Shown piece after piece: positions 36,035 through 44,390 of a stretch of 64,000 nucleotides of DNA (its first letter is position 1; the number at the start of each line of letters is the position of its first letter). The DNA lies in NCBI RefSeq assembly GCF_003574835.2, contig NZ_CP063196.1:930001-994000 (forward strand). Reading direction: 5' to 3'. The notes under the pieces are model-generated. The model was not told where the DNA came from, did not search any database, and saw only the letters and a list, made by a program, of their open reading frames with translations. Source of the DNA: Thermobifida halotolerans. GTDB taxonomy: Bacteria > Actinomycetota > Actinomycetes > Streptosporangiales > Streptosporangiaceae. Made by a program: the position numbers and the translations under genes.

Positions 36035-36163
36035 GGGGGTGTCGCCTTCCGACTACGGCGTGGGAGGGACTTCACATTGTGTCGGGAACGTGACGGTTGC
36101 CCAAATTCGGCGACGGGCAATAGCCATGCGGTTGCGTCACCCCCCGGGAGGAGAACAACGGGA

Positions 36164-36526
36164 ATGCGATCGATCATTCGGGCGGTCACCTTCGACTGTG
36201 CCGACCCCTACGCGCTGGCCGAGTTCTGGGCGAGGGCTGTCGGGGCCGTCATCGCCCCGGGCAGCAGCCCGGGTGACCCCGAGGTCTACGTCGACACCCC
36301 CGACGGGCAGCCGAGGATGCTGTTCCAGCGGGTGCCCGAGAGCAAGCTGGCCAAGAACCGGGTCCACCTGGACCTGGGGCCGGTGGAGGCCGGACGCGAC
36401 GAGGAGGTGGACCGGCTGGTCGGGTTGGGTGCGACGTTCGTGGCCGACTTCCGCGAATCCGACGGCACGGGCTTCGTGGTGCTCGCCGACCCCGAGGGCA
36501 ACGAGTTCTGCGTGGAGTCGCCGTGA
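36164..36526 (+). CDS. VOC-family (glyoxalase-like) protein
   Basis: A 120-aa protein with two beta-alpha-beta-beta-beta units of the vicinal oxygen chelate fold. The first is VTFDCADPYALAEFWARAVGA and the second is NRVHLDLG (a potential metal His) with VLADPEGNEFCV at the end. This is the glyoxalase-like subclass of actinobacteria, often of unknown substrate. The ATG at 36164 is preferred for its GGGAGGAG site; the frame is open for 29 more codons upstream. Confidence 0.85.
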   Translation: MRSIIRAVTFDCADPYALAEFWARAVGAVIAPGSSPGDPEVYVDTPDGQPRMLFQRVPESKLAKNRVHLDLGPVEAGRDEEVDRLVGLGATFVADFRESDGTGFVVLADPEGNEFCVESP

Positions 36527-36528
36527 CC

Positions 36529-36575
36529 CCGGCACCGGGGGCCGTGGACCGCACCGCGACGGCCCCCGGTGCCGG
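36529..36575. terminator. Bidirectional terminator
   Basis: A 17-bp perfect stem (36529-36545 with 36559-36575) with a 13-base loop between the convergent VOC and pentapeptide-repeat genes. Confidence 0.7.
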
Positions 36576-36577
36576 AA

Positions 36578-37405
36578 TCAACGGCGCGGCGGCCAGTGCG
36601 CGGGCCGCTCCAGGTGCGCGGGCAGCCGCGTCGCGGTGTCGCCGTCGGCCGCGTCGAGCTGCGCCCGGGTGCAGAACAGCGCGTCGGAGAGGTCGGCCCC
36701 GCGCAGGTCGGCACCCCGCAGGTCCGCGCCGGTGAGGTCGGCCGTCCGCAGGTCCGCGCCCGCCAGGTCGGCACCGATGAGCAGCGCTCCGCGCAGGCTG
36801 GCGCCCCGCAGGTCGGCCCCCCGCAGATCGGCGCCCGCCAGGTCGGCGCCCCGCAGGTTCCGCCTGCGGCCGGGGACGGCGGCCCGCGCCAGTTCACTGG
36901 CCCGCAGCAGCAGCGCGTTGACGTCGCCGCGCAGCGCCGCCGCGTCCAGCCCCGCCAGCGTCGCGGCGTCGCCGAGGGCGAGGCGCTCGATCGCGTCCCT
37001 GCTGCGCCGCAGGTCGCCGCGGACCGGTCCGACCCGCGGCAGGGAGGCCGCCTCGGTCAGGTACCACAGCAGTTCGTGCAGTTGCCGCATGACCGGGAAG
37101 ACGTCGAACATGGGCCGCGCGACGTCGGGGAAGCGCCGCCAGTCCCGCCCGCCGAACGTGGTCTGCGAGACCCGCTGCCCCGCACCGAAGCAGTCGAAGA
37201 CCGCGCAGCCGGAGAAGCCCTCCTCCCGCAGTCGCGCGTGGACGCCGCAGGCGAAGTCGGCGCGGAGGTTGCCGCACGGCTTCCCAGCGGGCTTGTCCAC
37301 CGCGAAGTCCGCGGAGGCGGCGAAGGGCAGCGCGACACAGCACAGCCCGAAGCAGCGGGAGCAGTCGGCGCGCAGGTCTGCGGAGGAGGAACGCTTCTGG
37401 GACAA
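36578..37405 (-). CDS. Cys-cluster pentapeptide-repeat protein
   Basis: 275 aa. The N-terminus has a CxxCxxxCC cluster (DCSRCFGLCC) and further Cys residues (CGNL, CGVH, GCAVFDCFG), as in YkgJ-like metal- or iron-sulfur-binding domains. A helical middle (MRQLHELLWYL) follows. Residues about 181-245 are 11-12 pentapeptide repeats of the A(D/S/L)LRG type, predicted to form a right-handed beta helix. Some such helices mimic DNA and protect gyrase; nothing here proves that. No ATG or GTG fits the start. TTG at 37405 gives MSQKRSSSADLRADC, which matches how relatives begin, so I chose it. Confidence 0.78.
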   Translation of the reverse strand: MSQKRSSSADLRADCSRCFGLCCVALPFAASADFAVDKPAGKPCGNLRADFACGVHARLREEGFSGCAVFDCFGAGQRVSQTTFGGRDWRRFPDVARPMFDVFPVMRQLHELLWYLTEAASLPRVGPVRGDLRRSRDAIERLALGDAATLAGLDAAALRGDVNALLLRASELARAAVPGRRRNLRGADLAGADLRGADLRGASLRGALLIGADLAGADLRTADLTGADLRGADLRGADLSDALFCTRAQLDAADGDTATRLPAHLERPAHWPPRR

Positions 37406-37883
37406 GGCGCGTGGGTCTTCCGGAACGAGGACGAGGGCACGGCGTGCCCGGGACGTCTCCCATTCTCCTCCAGACGGCACAGCGCCCCGGCCCGCGGTGC
37501 CCGAGGCGTCCGCGTTCCCGTCTTCCCGGGCTCGGGCGGCGATCCCGCACCACGGGCTCGTGCGCTGCGGTGCGGGATGTCCTTTCCTCCGGTCCGCCCG
37601 CGCCCCCGCCTTCCCGCGCCTCACCGGCGAGCCCGCACCACAGCACCCCGGCCCCGGGGCACCCCGCCCCACGCGAACCGACCAGCACCCCACGCCCCCG
37701 CAACCCCGTGGCCGCTCACCCCGGACCACACCCCCGGAGCACCCCGCCGCCTCTCCCGACCTTCCGGCATCGGTTCCACGGCTCCCCGGGGGAGAGACCA
37801 CCGAACCCTCCCGGGCCGGGTGTTTCACCGTTTCCCCGGGGTGGGGTCGCCTGGGAGCCCGCCCCTCGGAGCGGGACCGGGGT
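37406..37883. other. Intergenic gap upstream of the pentapeptide-repeat gene
   Basis: About 480 bp. The plus strand is very C-rich and G-poor compared with coding sequence nearby. Open frames exist only because stops are rare at this GC content, and none has a ribosome site or recognisable product. I see no repeat shared with other gaps. Confidence 0.4.
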
Positions 37884-38558
37884 CTAGGGCAGTCGCCAGT
37901 CCATCGGCTCGGCGCCCTGCTTCTCCAGCAGGGCGTTGGCCCGGCTGAACGGGCGGGAGCCGAAGAAGCCGTTGTGCGCCGACATCGGGCTGGGGTGGGT
38001 GGACTCCACGCACGGCACGTTCGGCATGAGCGGGCGCAGGCTGCGGGCGTCGCGGCCCCACAGGATGGCGACCAGGGGCTTGTCACGGGCGGCCAGTGCG
38101 CGGATCGCCTGGTCGGTGACCTCCTCCCAGCCCTTGCCGCGGTGCGACCCGGCCTTGCGCGGCGCGACGGTCAGCACCCTGTTGAGCAGCAGCACCCCGC
38201 GCTCGGCCCACGGGGTGAGGTCCCCGCTGGACGGCATCGGGAGACCGAGGTCCTCGGTGTACTCGGTGAAGATGTTGCGCAGGCTGCCGGGCAGGCGGCG
38301 GGTCTCGGCGGACACCGAGAAGCTCAGCCCCACGGCGTGCCCCGGGGTGGGGTAGGGGTCCTGGCCCACCAGCAGCACCCGCACGTCGTCGAAGGGCTGC
38401 TGGAAGGCGCGCAGCACGTTCTCCCCGGCGGGCAGGTAGGTGCGGCCCGCGGCCACCTCCTCCCGCAGGAACTCGCCCATCCGCGCGATGCGGTCGGCCA
38501 CCGGCGCCAGGGCCTCGGCCCAGCCGCTCTCCATGATCTCGTGCAACGGTCGTGACAT
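37884..38558 (-). CDS. ung: Uracil-DNA glycosylase, family 1
   Basis: 224 aa. It excises uracil from DNA. The water-activating motif [17 protein letters not shown] (about 61-77, catalytic Asp in DPYP) and the C-terminal [14 protein letters not shown] (His about 187) are both intact, as is LLLNRVLTV. Length is normal. The gene follows the TPR kinase gene by 65 bp on the same strand and could share its transcript. Confidence 0.95.
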   Translation of the reverse strand: MSRPLHEIMESGWAEALAPVADRIARMGEFLREEVAAGRTYLPAGENVLRAFQQPFDDVRVLLVGQDPYPTPGHAVGLSFSVSAETRRLPGSLRNIFTEYTEDLGLPMPSSGDLTPWAERGVLLLNRVLTVAPRKAGSHRGKGWEEVTDQAIRALAARDKPLVAILWGRDARSLRPLMPNVPCVESTHPSPMSAHNGFFGSRPFSRANALLEKQGAEPMDWRLP

Positions 38559-38623
38559 GGTTCAGAACCATAGCGGCGGCCGGGGACAGCGACGGCGGAT
38601 TCGCCCCACCGGCCCGCCGCGGG

Positions 38624-40255
38624 TCAGCGGACCCGGCGCTGCCAGCGGGCCAGCCGCTCCCGGGTGCGGGCCGTCTCCGGGTGGCTGGGACCGTACCGGC
38701 TCACGTGGTCGTCCAGCAGCGCCCGGTACAGACGCGCCGCCTCGGTCGGATCGCCCGCCAGCCCGGTGTAGGCGGCCAGGTAGTGGCGGGCGCTGAGGGT
38801 GTCGGAAGCGTCGGGACCGAGGACGCGGACCAGGTCGGGAAGCAGGGCGCGCAGCAGCGCCGCCGCGCGCCCGTACTCGCCCGACTCGCCGATGTCGCAG
38901 GCCAGGAACAGCCGGTTGCTGAGCACCCGCGAGGAGTCCGGCCCGTGGGCGGCCACCAGGTCGTCCAGCAGCTCCCGGCGGATGGCGGCGGCCTCGGCGC
39001 GCCGACCGGCGCGCCCGGTGTTGACGGCCAGGTAGTGGCGGGCGGTCTGCGTCTCGGGGTGGCCGCGTCCGTAGACCCGGTCCAGTTCGGCCACCAGGGA
39101 CCGCAGCAGCGCCGCGGCCCGGCCGGGGTCGCCGGCCCTGCCGGTGAGGTAGGCGTGGCGGCGGCGCGCCCTGAGGGTCTCGGGGTGGTCGGCGCCGCGG
39201 ACCTCCGCCAGTTCGCCCAGCAGGTCGCCGAGCCGCCGTACCGCCTCGGCGGCCCCGCCGCCGTCGGCGACGCGCTCGGCCTCCTCCAGTGCCCGCTCCA
39301 GGCGCCGCCGCCGTTCCGGGCTCACCGTCGGCGGCGCGGGGGAGGGGGGAGCGGACACGGCGGGAGCGGACACGGCCGTCTCCGTCTCCCCCGAGCCGGG
39401 ACCGGCGGCCGGAGCGGCCAGGGCCAGCAGCCGGTCACGTACCCGCAGGGCGTTCTCCGGGCGGTGGGCGGGGTCCTTGGCCAGCAGCGCCACCACCAGT
39501 TCGGCGAGTTCCGCGGGCACCTCCGGGCGCAGTCCGGCGGGGTCGGGCGGCTGCTCGGTCAGGTGCATCCGCAGCACCGGCATCGGGTCGGGCGCCTGGA
39601 AGGGCGGCCGACCCGTCAGCATCTGGAACAGCACCGCGCCGAAGGAGTACAGGTCGCCGGACGCCCCCACGGGCAGCATCTGGATCTGCTCGGGGGACAT
39701 GTACAGCGGGGTGCCGAACAGTTCGCCGGTGCGGGTCAGCCGACGGCTCTGCATCGCGGCCTCGTGGAATCCCGCGATGCCGAAGTCGAGCACCTTGACC
39801 GTCCCGCCCTCGGCCGTGTCGGCGTCCACGACCATGAGGTTTCCGGGTTTGATGTCGCGGTGCACCACTCCCGCCGCGTGCGCGGCCGCCAGCCCCGCGC
39901 ACACCTGGGCGCCCCAGCGCGCGGCCAGCCGGATCGGCAGCGGCCCCCGCTCCCGCAGCAGCACGTTGAGGGGGCAGCCCGTGACCAGTTCCATGACCGC
40001 GTAGACGGTCTCCCCGTCGGCGCCGTAGTCGTAGAGGATGACGATGTTGGGGTGTCCGGCCAACCGCGCGGTCACCCGGGCCTCCCTGCGGAACCGCGCC
40101 ACGGTCCCCTCGTCCGAGATCGCCTCGGGATGGATCAGCTTCACCGCCACCGGACGGTCCAACCGCTCGTCGTGACCGCGCCAGACCTCGCCCATACCTC
40201 CGGCCCCCAACCGCTCGACCAACCGGTAGCGGCCGTCCAGTACATGTTCTGCCAC
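38624..40255 (-). CDS. Ser/Thr protein kinase with TPR-like C-terminus
   Basis: 543 aa. Kinase domain residues about 10-270: glycine loop LGAGGMGEV, catalytic HRDIKPGN (about 128-135), DFGIAG and the activation segment GTPLYMSPEQ. Residues about 345-540 are helical repeats with recurrent HPET or GPD-x2-(T/S) motifs about 42 residues apart, of tetratricopeptide type. There is no membrane helix, so it is a soluble Hanks-type kinase with a protein-interaction tail. The GTG at 40255 has GGAGGACGAC before it. It is divergent from a second kinase gene. Confidence 0.88.
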   Translation of the reverse strand: MAEHVLDGRYRLVERLGAGGMGEVWRGHDERLDRPVAVKLIHPEAISDEGTVARFRREARVTARLAGHPNIVILYDYGADGETVYAVMELVTGCPLNVLLRERGPLPIRLAARWGAQVCAGLAAAHAAGVVHRDIKPGNLMVVDADTAEGGTVKVLDFGIAGFHEAAMQSRRLTRTGELFGTPLYMSPEQIQMLPVGASGDLYSFGAVLFQMLTGRPPFQAPDPMPVLRMHLTEQPPDPAGLRPEVPAELAELVVALLAKDPAHRPENALRVRDRLLALAAPAAGPGSGETETAVSAPAVSAPPSPAPPTVSPERRRRLERALEEAERVADGGGAAEAVRRLGDLLGELAEVRGADHPETLRARRRHAYLTGRAGDPGRAAALLRSLVAELDRVYGRGHPETQTARHYLAVNTGRAGRRAEAAAIRRELLDDLVAAHGPDSSRVLSNRLFLACDIGESGEYGRAAALLRALLPDLVRVLGPDASDTLSARHYLAAYTGLAGDPTEAARLYRALLDDHVSRYGPSHPETARTRERLARWQRRVR

Positions 40256-40427
40256 GTCGTCCTCCAGCGGAACTTCCGGAGTGCCGACATGTCCGGCCGG
40301 AACCGGCCACGTGGCACAGGTCACAAGCGAGCAAAACGCCCTTAGTTGTTATACGCGGGGTTTATCGTTTTGCCCCGCGCTTTCCACCGTCCTACCGACC
40401 CCCCGAAGCGGAAAGTGGATCAGACCA
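40256..40427. promoter_or_regulatory. Divergent promoter region of two kinase genes
   Basis: A 172-bp gap. An AT-richer patch at 40340-40375 (TTAGTTGTTATAC followed by GTTTATCG) is the best promoter candidate for the rightward kinase. No clear elements are seen for the leftward one. Confidence 0.4.
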
Positions 40428-42392
40428 GTGAGCTCTACGTTGTATGTCGGCCCGGACTCCCAACCGGACAAGTACCGTCTGGTGCGATCGGTGGGGCGGG
40501 GCGGTGAAGCGACCCTCTACCTCGCCGAGGTGACCCTGGCCGGGCAGACCGAGCCGGTCGTCGTGAAGGTCCTCAACGCGGACGTGGCCGCCACCCCCGA
40601 GCAGTTCGCCGAACTCAGCAGGCGCTGGAGCGAGCAGGCCGAACTGCTGCGGTTCATCACCCGCCTGGGCGTGGTGGGCGTGCGCGAGCACTTCGAGGGA
40701 GCCCCCGAGCACCGCGGGGGCACGGCCTCCGAGACCACCGAACGGGCCCTCTACCTGGTCATGAACCACGTCGACGGCGTGGACCTGCGCGACTGGCGCG
40801 CCGAGCACGCCGTGGAGGGGCCCCGGGCCCAGCGGGTGGCGCTGGGCTACCTGGAGCAGATCGCCGAGGTCCTCGACGTGCTGCACTCCGGAAGGGCCAC
40901 CCCCTCCAGGCGCCCGGTGGTGCACGGCGACCTCTCGCCCGGCAACATCATGATCAACGAGGACGGGCAGGCCGTCCTGGTGGACTTCGGACTGAGCCGG
41001 ATCGCCGCCCGGCACCTGACCACGCGGCCGTGGTTCACCCCCGGCTACGCCGCCCCGGAGATCTTCAACGGCGAATACTCCCCGGCCAGCGACCGCTACG
41101 CCTTCGGCGCCATCACCTACTTCGTGCTGTCGGGGAACGAGCCGCCGCCGTCGCCCGAGCAGTTGCGCGACGCGTTCGTGAACCTGCCGGTCATGAGCGT
41201 GGCAGGTCCCGAGCAGCGCGAGCGGATCGTGATGATGTTCGCCGCCGACCCCGCCGCGCGCCCGCCGGCGCTCGACTGGATCAAGACGGTCCGCTCGGTC
41301 AGCACCTCGGCGCCGTGGAGCGCCCCGGTCACCGAGCCGGGACTTCCGCGGTCCGGACCGGCCGCACCGGTCCCCGCGCCGCCCGCCGGAGCCGCCTCCG
41401 CACCGCCCCCGGAGGGGCCCCGGGTGAGCGGTCCGCCGCCGCGGAGCGGACCGGTCCACCCCGCCGCGGACGGTGCCGGGGTCCCCCGGGAGGGCGCCGC
41501 CCCGCAGCAGGACGTCCGCTTCGGCGGCCCCGGGCCGCAGCGCCCGGTCGGCGGGCTGCGCGGCATGCCCCCCGCCCCGGCGGAGTCGGCTCCCGCCCCG
41601 CCCCCGCAGACCCCCGCGCTCGCGTCCCGGCCGGACACCACCGCGCCGATGCCGGCCGTGTCGGGACCGCCCAGCGGGCCGCAGCGGCCGTGGACGTCCC
41701 CCCACGAGTCGGGCGACTCCGGCGGACCCGCCCGGCGCAGGTCCCGCAGGCCGCTGCTGATCGGTGTGGCCGTCCTGGTCGTGCTGGCGATGGTCGGCGC
41801 GTCGGCGGCCACCGTCTACGCCATGAACTGGTGGCAGCGGGTCAACGCGGCGGCGGGCACGCCGACCCCCGGCCCCCAGGCGGCCGGGCAGGAGAGCGCC
41901 GACCCCGGCCAGGGGCAGGAGACGGACGAGTCCGAGGCGTCGCCCCCCTCCACCGCGGACGGGGAGGCCGACTCCGAGCGGCCGGACCGGCCCAGCAGTG
42001 GCGAGCAGTACCTGGCCACCATGGACCACATCGACGAGTACGGCGTGCAGGCGGCCAACGTGAAGGTCAACACCGTCACCTACCCGCGGGCGCTGGTCAG
42101 CTCCCTGTACTGCTACGACGACGCGGAGTGGATCGAGTACGACCTGAACCGGTCCTGGACGACCTTCGAGGCCGTCGTCGGCCTGGAGGACACCTCCCAG
42201 TCGGACGCCACGGTCACCTTCATCGTGATCGTGGACGGCGACGAGGTCGCCAACGAGACCGTCGGCCTCGGCGCCGAGCGGGAGGTCAGCGTCGACATCA
42301 CCGGGGGACTGCGGCTGCGCCTGCAGGTCGAGCCGGGACCCGAGTGCGGTGACGCCAACGCGGTGTGGGGCGACCCCAGGGTTCTCGGCTAG
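40428..42392 (+). CDS. Transmembrane Ser/Thr kinase with NPCBM-like ectodomain
   Basis: 654 aa. Kinase domain about 15-275: GRGGEATLYLAE replaces a classic glycine loop, the catalytic loop is HGDLSPGN (about 166-173) rather than HRDLKPEN, and DFGLSR and APEIF are present. The Arg of HRD is missing, so regulation of the activation loop must differ. A Pro/Ala-rich linker (about 300-440) leads to one membrane helix (about 442-466). An acidic stalk and a beta-sandwich of NPCBM type (about 525-650, IEYDLNRSWTTFEAVVGLED) end the protein. The extracellular domain probably senses glycans. The GTG start gives MSSTLYVGPD. Confidence 0.85.
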   Translation: MSSTLYVGPDSQPDKYRLVRSVGRGGEATLYLAEVTLAGQTEPVVVKVLNADVAATPEQFAELSRRWSEQAELLRFITRLGVVGVREHFEGAPEHRGGTASETTERALYLVMNHVDGVDLRDWRAEHAVEGPRAQRVALGYLEQIAEVLDVLHSGRATPSRRPVVHGDLSPGNIMINEDGQAVLVDFGLSRIAARHLTTRPWFTPGYAAPEIFNGEYSPASDRYAFGAITYFVLSGNEPPPSPEQLRDAFVNLPVMSVAGPEQRERIVMMFAADPAARPPALDWIKTVRSVSTSAPWSAPVTEPGLPRSGPAAPVPAPPAGAASAPPPEGPRVSGPPPRSGPVHPAADGAGVPREGAAPQQDVRFGGPGPQRPVGGLRGMPPAPAESAPAPPPQTPALASRPDTTAPMPAVSGPPSGPQRPWTSPHESGDSGGPARRRSRRPLLIGVAVLVVLAMVGASAATVYAMNWWQRVNAAAGTPTPGPQAAGQESADPGQGQETDESEASPPSTADGEADSERPDRPSSGEQYLATMDHIDEYGVQAANVKVNTVTYPRALVSSLYCYDDAEWIEYDLNRSWTTFEAVVGLEDTSQSDATVTFIVIVDGDEVANETVGLGAEREVSVDITGGLRLRLQVEPGPECGDANAVWGDPRVLG

Positions 42393-42397
42393 CGTCC

Positions 42398-42449
42398 GCG
42401 CGCCGGGTCCCGTCCCCACAGCGGGCTGACGGGGCGGGACCCGGCGCGC
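42398..42449 (+). terminator. Terminator of the NPCBM kinase gene
   Basis: A 15-bp perfect stem (42398-42412 with 42435-42449), extendable with a bulge, directly after the kinase stop codon. Confidence 0.65.
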
Positions 42450-42461
42450 TAGGGTGGGACC

Positions 42462-43622
42462 ATGACGTGGCGACATTGATCCTCACCCGTATCCCGCCTG
42501 ACGCGCGGCCTCCACGCCTACGCGTTCTTCCAGGACTTCGTCCTGCTCTACCCGGTCTACGCGCTGCTGTTCGCCGACTCCGGTCTGTCCGAGGCGCAGA
42601 TCTCGTCGCTGTTCGCGCTGTGGTCGGTCACCTCCTTCACCCTCGAGGTCCCCTCGGGCGTGCTCGCCGACCGCGTCTCCCGTCGTCTGCTGCTGGCGGC
42701 CGCGCCCCTGCTGGCCGGTGCAGGCTTCGCGCTGTGGGTCCTGCTGCCCTCCTATCCGGCCTTCGCCGTCGGCTTCGTGCTGTGGGGCGCGGGCGGGGCG
42801 CTGGGGTCCGGCGCGCTGGAGGCGCTCGTCTACGAGGGGCTGGCCGCGGCCGGTGCGGCACACCGCTATCCGCGGCTCATCGGCCGGTCCCGGGCGGTCG
42901 CCACCGCGGCGGTCGTGGTCGCGACCCCGCTGGCCTCCCCGGTGCTGGCCGCGGGCGGCTACGCCGCGCTGGGCGCGGCCAGCGTCGCGGCGTGCGTGTG
43001 CGCCGCGGCCGCGGGGTGGGCGCTGCCCGAGGCCCCGCGCGACCGGGCCGCCTCCGACGACGGCGACGGGGAGGCGGGGGTGCTGCGCGACGCGCTCGCC
43101 GAGGTGCGGCGCGCTCCCGCGCTGCTGGGTGTGCTGGCGCTGCTCTCGGTGCTCAGCGGGGCCGAGGCGCTGGAGGAGTACCTTCCGCTGCTCGCCCGCT
43201 CCACGGGAGTCTCCGACACGGCCGTTCCCCCGCTGGTGCTGCTGGTCACGGCGGGCACCGCGGTGGGCCAGTGGTGCGCCGGGCACGCCACCCGGTGGGC
43301 GGGCCCGGCGCTGTGCGCGGCCGCGCTGCTGCTGGCCGTCGGCGCGTTCAGCGGACATCCGGCGGGCATGCTGGGCGTGGCCGCCGCGTTCGGGGTGCTG
43401 GCGTGGGCGGGCGTGGCGGTGGAGACGCGGCTGCAGGAGCGCATCAGCGACCGGTCGCGGGCCACGGTCACGTCACTGGCCGGAATCGGCACCGAGACGG
43501 TGGGGCTGCTGTTCTTCGCGGTCTACGGGCTCGGGTCGGTCTGGGCGGGACCGGGTGCGCTGTTCGCGGTGCTGGCCGTGCCCTTCCTGGTGGTGGGGCT
43601 GCTGCTGTGGCGGCCCCGGTGA
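42462..43622 (+). CDS. MFS transporter with in-frame TGA at codon 6
   Basis: A major facilitator of about 12 helices. Homology-like sequence starts at LTRGLHAYAFFQDFVLLYPV (helix 1) and includes the loop PSGVLADRVSRR between helices 2 and 3. The natural-looking start is the ATG at 42462 after GGGTGGGACC, but its frame reads five codons and then TGA (42477-42479) before continuing open to 43622. Between that TGA and the GTG at 42660 there is no ATG, GTG or TTG. Starting at 42660 would delete helix 1. Either a CTG (42498) is used, or the gene carries a nonsense mutation, or the read is wrong. The substrate is unknown. Confidence 0.7.
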
Positions 43623-43628
43623 GGCCGC

Positions 43629-44360
43629 TCACTCGCTCCCGTCGGGGCGCAGCACCCGCACCCGCAGCACCCCGTCGGTCTCCGACAGCTCCGCGGCGAG
43701 GTGGCCGGTGTCGGCCCGGCCCTCCAGGCGCAGGTCCAGGTCGACGGTTGCCGCGCCGTCCCGTTCCGTGCGCCGCTGGGCGCGCACGTCGTGGACCGAG
43801 AAGCCCGCGGCGGTGGCCAGGGCCAGGACCGACCGCAGCACCCCGCGCCCGTCCTCGTAGTTGACCCGCAGCAGCGCGTCCGCGGGCCGGGAGCGGGTGA
43901 CCAGGCGCAGCAGCGGCAGGAACCCCAGCACCACGAGGAAGTACGCGGCGGTCCCCCAGGCGCCCAGCAGCCACAGGCCGGCCCCGCACGCCATGCCGAC
44001 CGCGCACGACACCCACACGGCGGCGGCGGTGGTCAGCCCGCGCACCACGTCGCGGCGGACGAAGATCAGGCCCGCGCCGATGAAGCCGATGCCCGACACG
44101 ATCTGCCCGGCGACACGGGAGGGGTCCAGCATCACCAGGCCCTCGTCGAGCACGTCCCCGAAGCCGTACTTGCCGACCAGCATGAACAGCGCCGACCCCA
44201 CTCCGACCAGGGTGTGGGTGCGCAGCCCGGCGTTCTTGTTGTGGTACTCCCGCTCCAACCCGATCAGCGAGCACAGCACGAGCGCGCTGAACAGCGCCAG
44301 CGCCTGCGGCCAACTCTGCGCGGCGAAGTCGGTGAGGTTGGTGGCCATGGTCACGCCCAT
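43629..44360 (-). CDS. MgtC/SapB-family membrane protein
   Basis: 243 aa. The first ~140 residues are the MgtC hydrophobic domain (CSLIGLEREYHNKNAGLRTHTLVGVGSALFML and GFIGAGLIFVRRDVVRGLTTAAAVWVSC are hallmarks). The rest is a soluble ACT-like domain. MgtC proteins are linked to growth at low Mg2+ and to inhibition of F-type ATP synthase. The start is ATG 44360 or ATG 44348; neither has a good ribosome site. It lies 30 bp after the GH15 gene and probably shares its transcript. Confidence 0.9.
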   Translation of the reverse strand: MGVTMATNLTDFAAQSWPQALALFSALVLCSLIGLEREYHNKNAGLRTHTLVGVGSALFMLVGKYGFGDVLDEGLVMLDPSRVAGQIVSGIGFIGAGLIFVRRDVVRGLTTAAAVWVSCAVGMACGAGLWLLGAWGTAAYFLVVLGFLPLLRLVTRSRPADALLRVNYEDGRGVLRSVLALATAAGFSVHDVRAQRRTERDGAATVDLDLRLEGRADTGHLAAELSETDGVLRVRVLRPDGSE

Positions 44361-44390
44361 GGCCGTGTTTACTATCCCGTGGCCGGGATC

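Noticed and set aside
37406-38086. Extension of the pentapeptide-repeat ORF to 502 codons
   Set aside because: The extra N-terminal part is compositionally like intergenic shadow sequence and overlaps ung; relatives begin near the Cys cluster.
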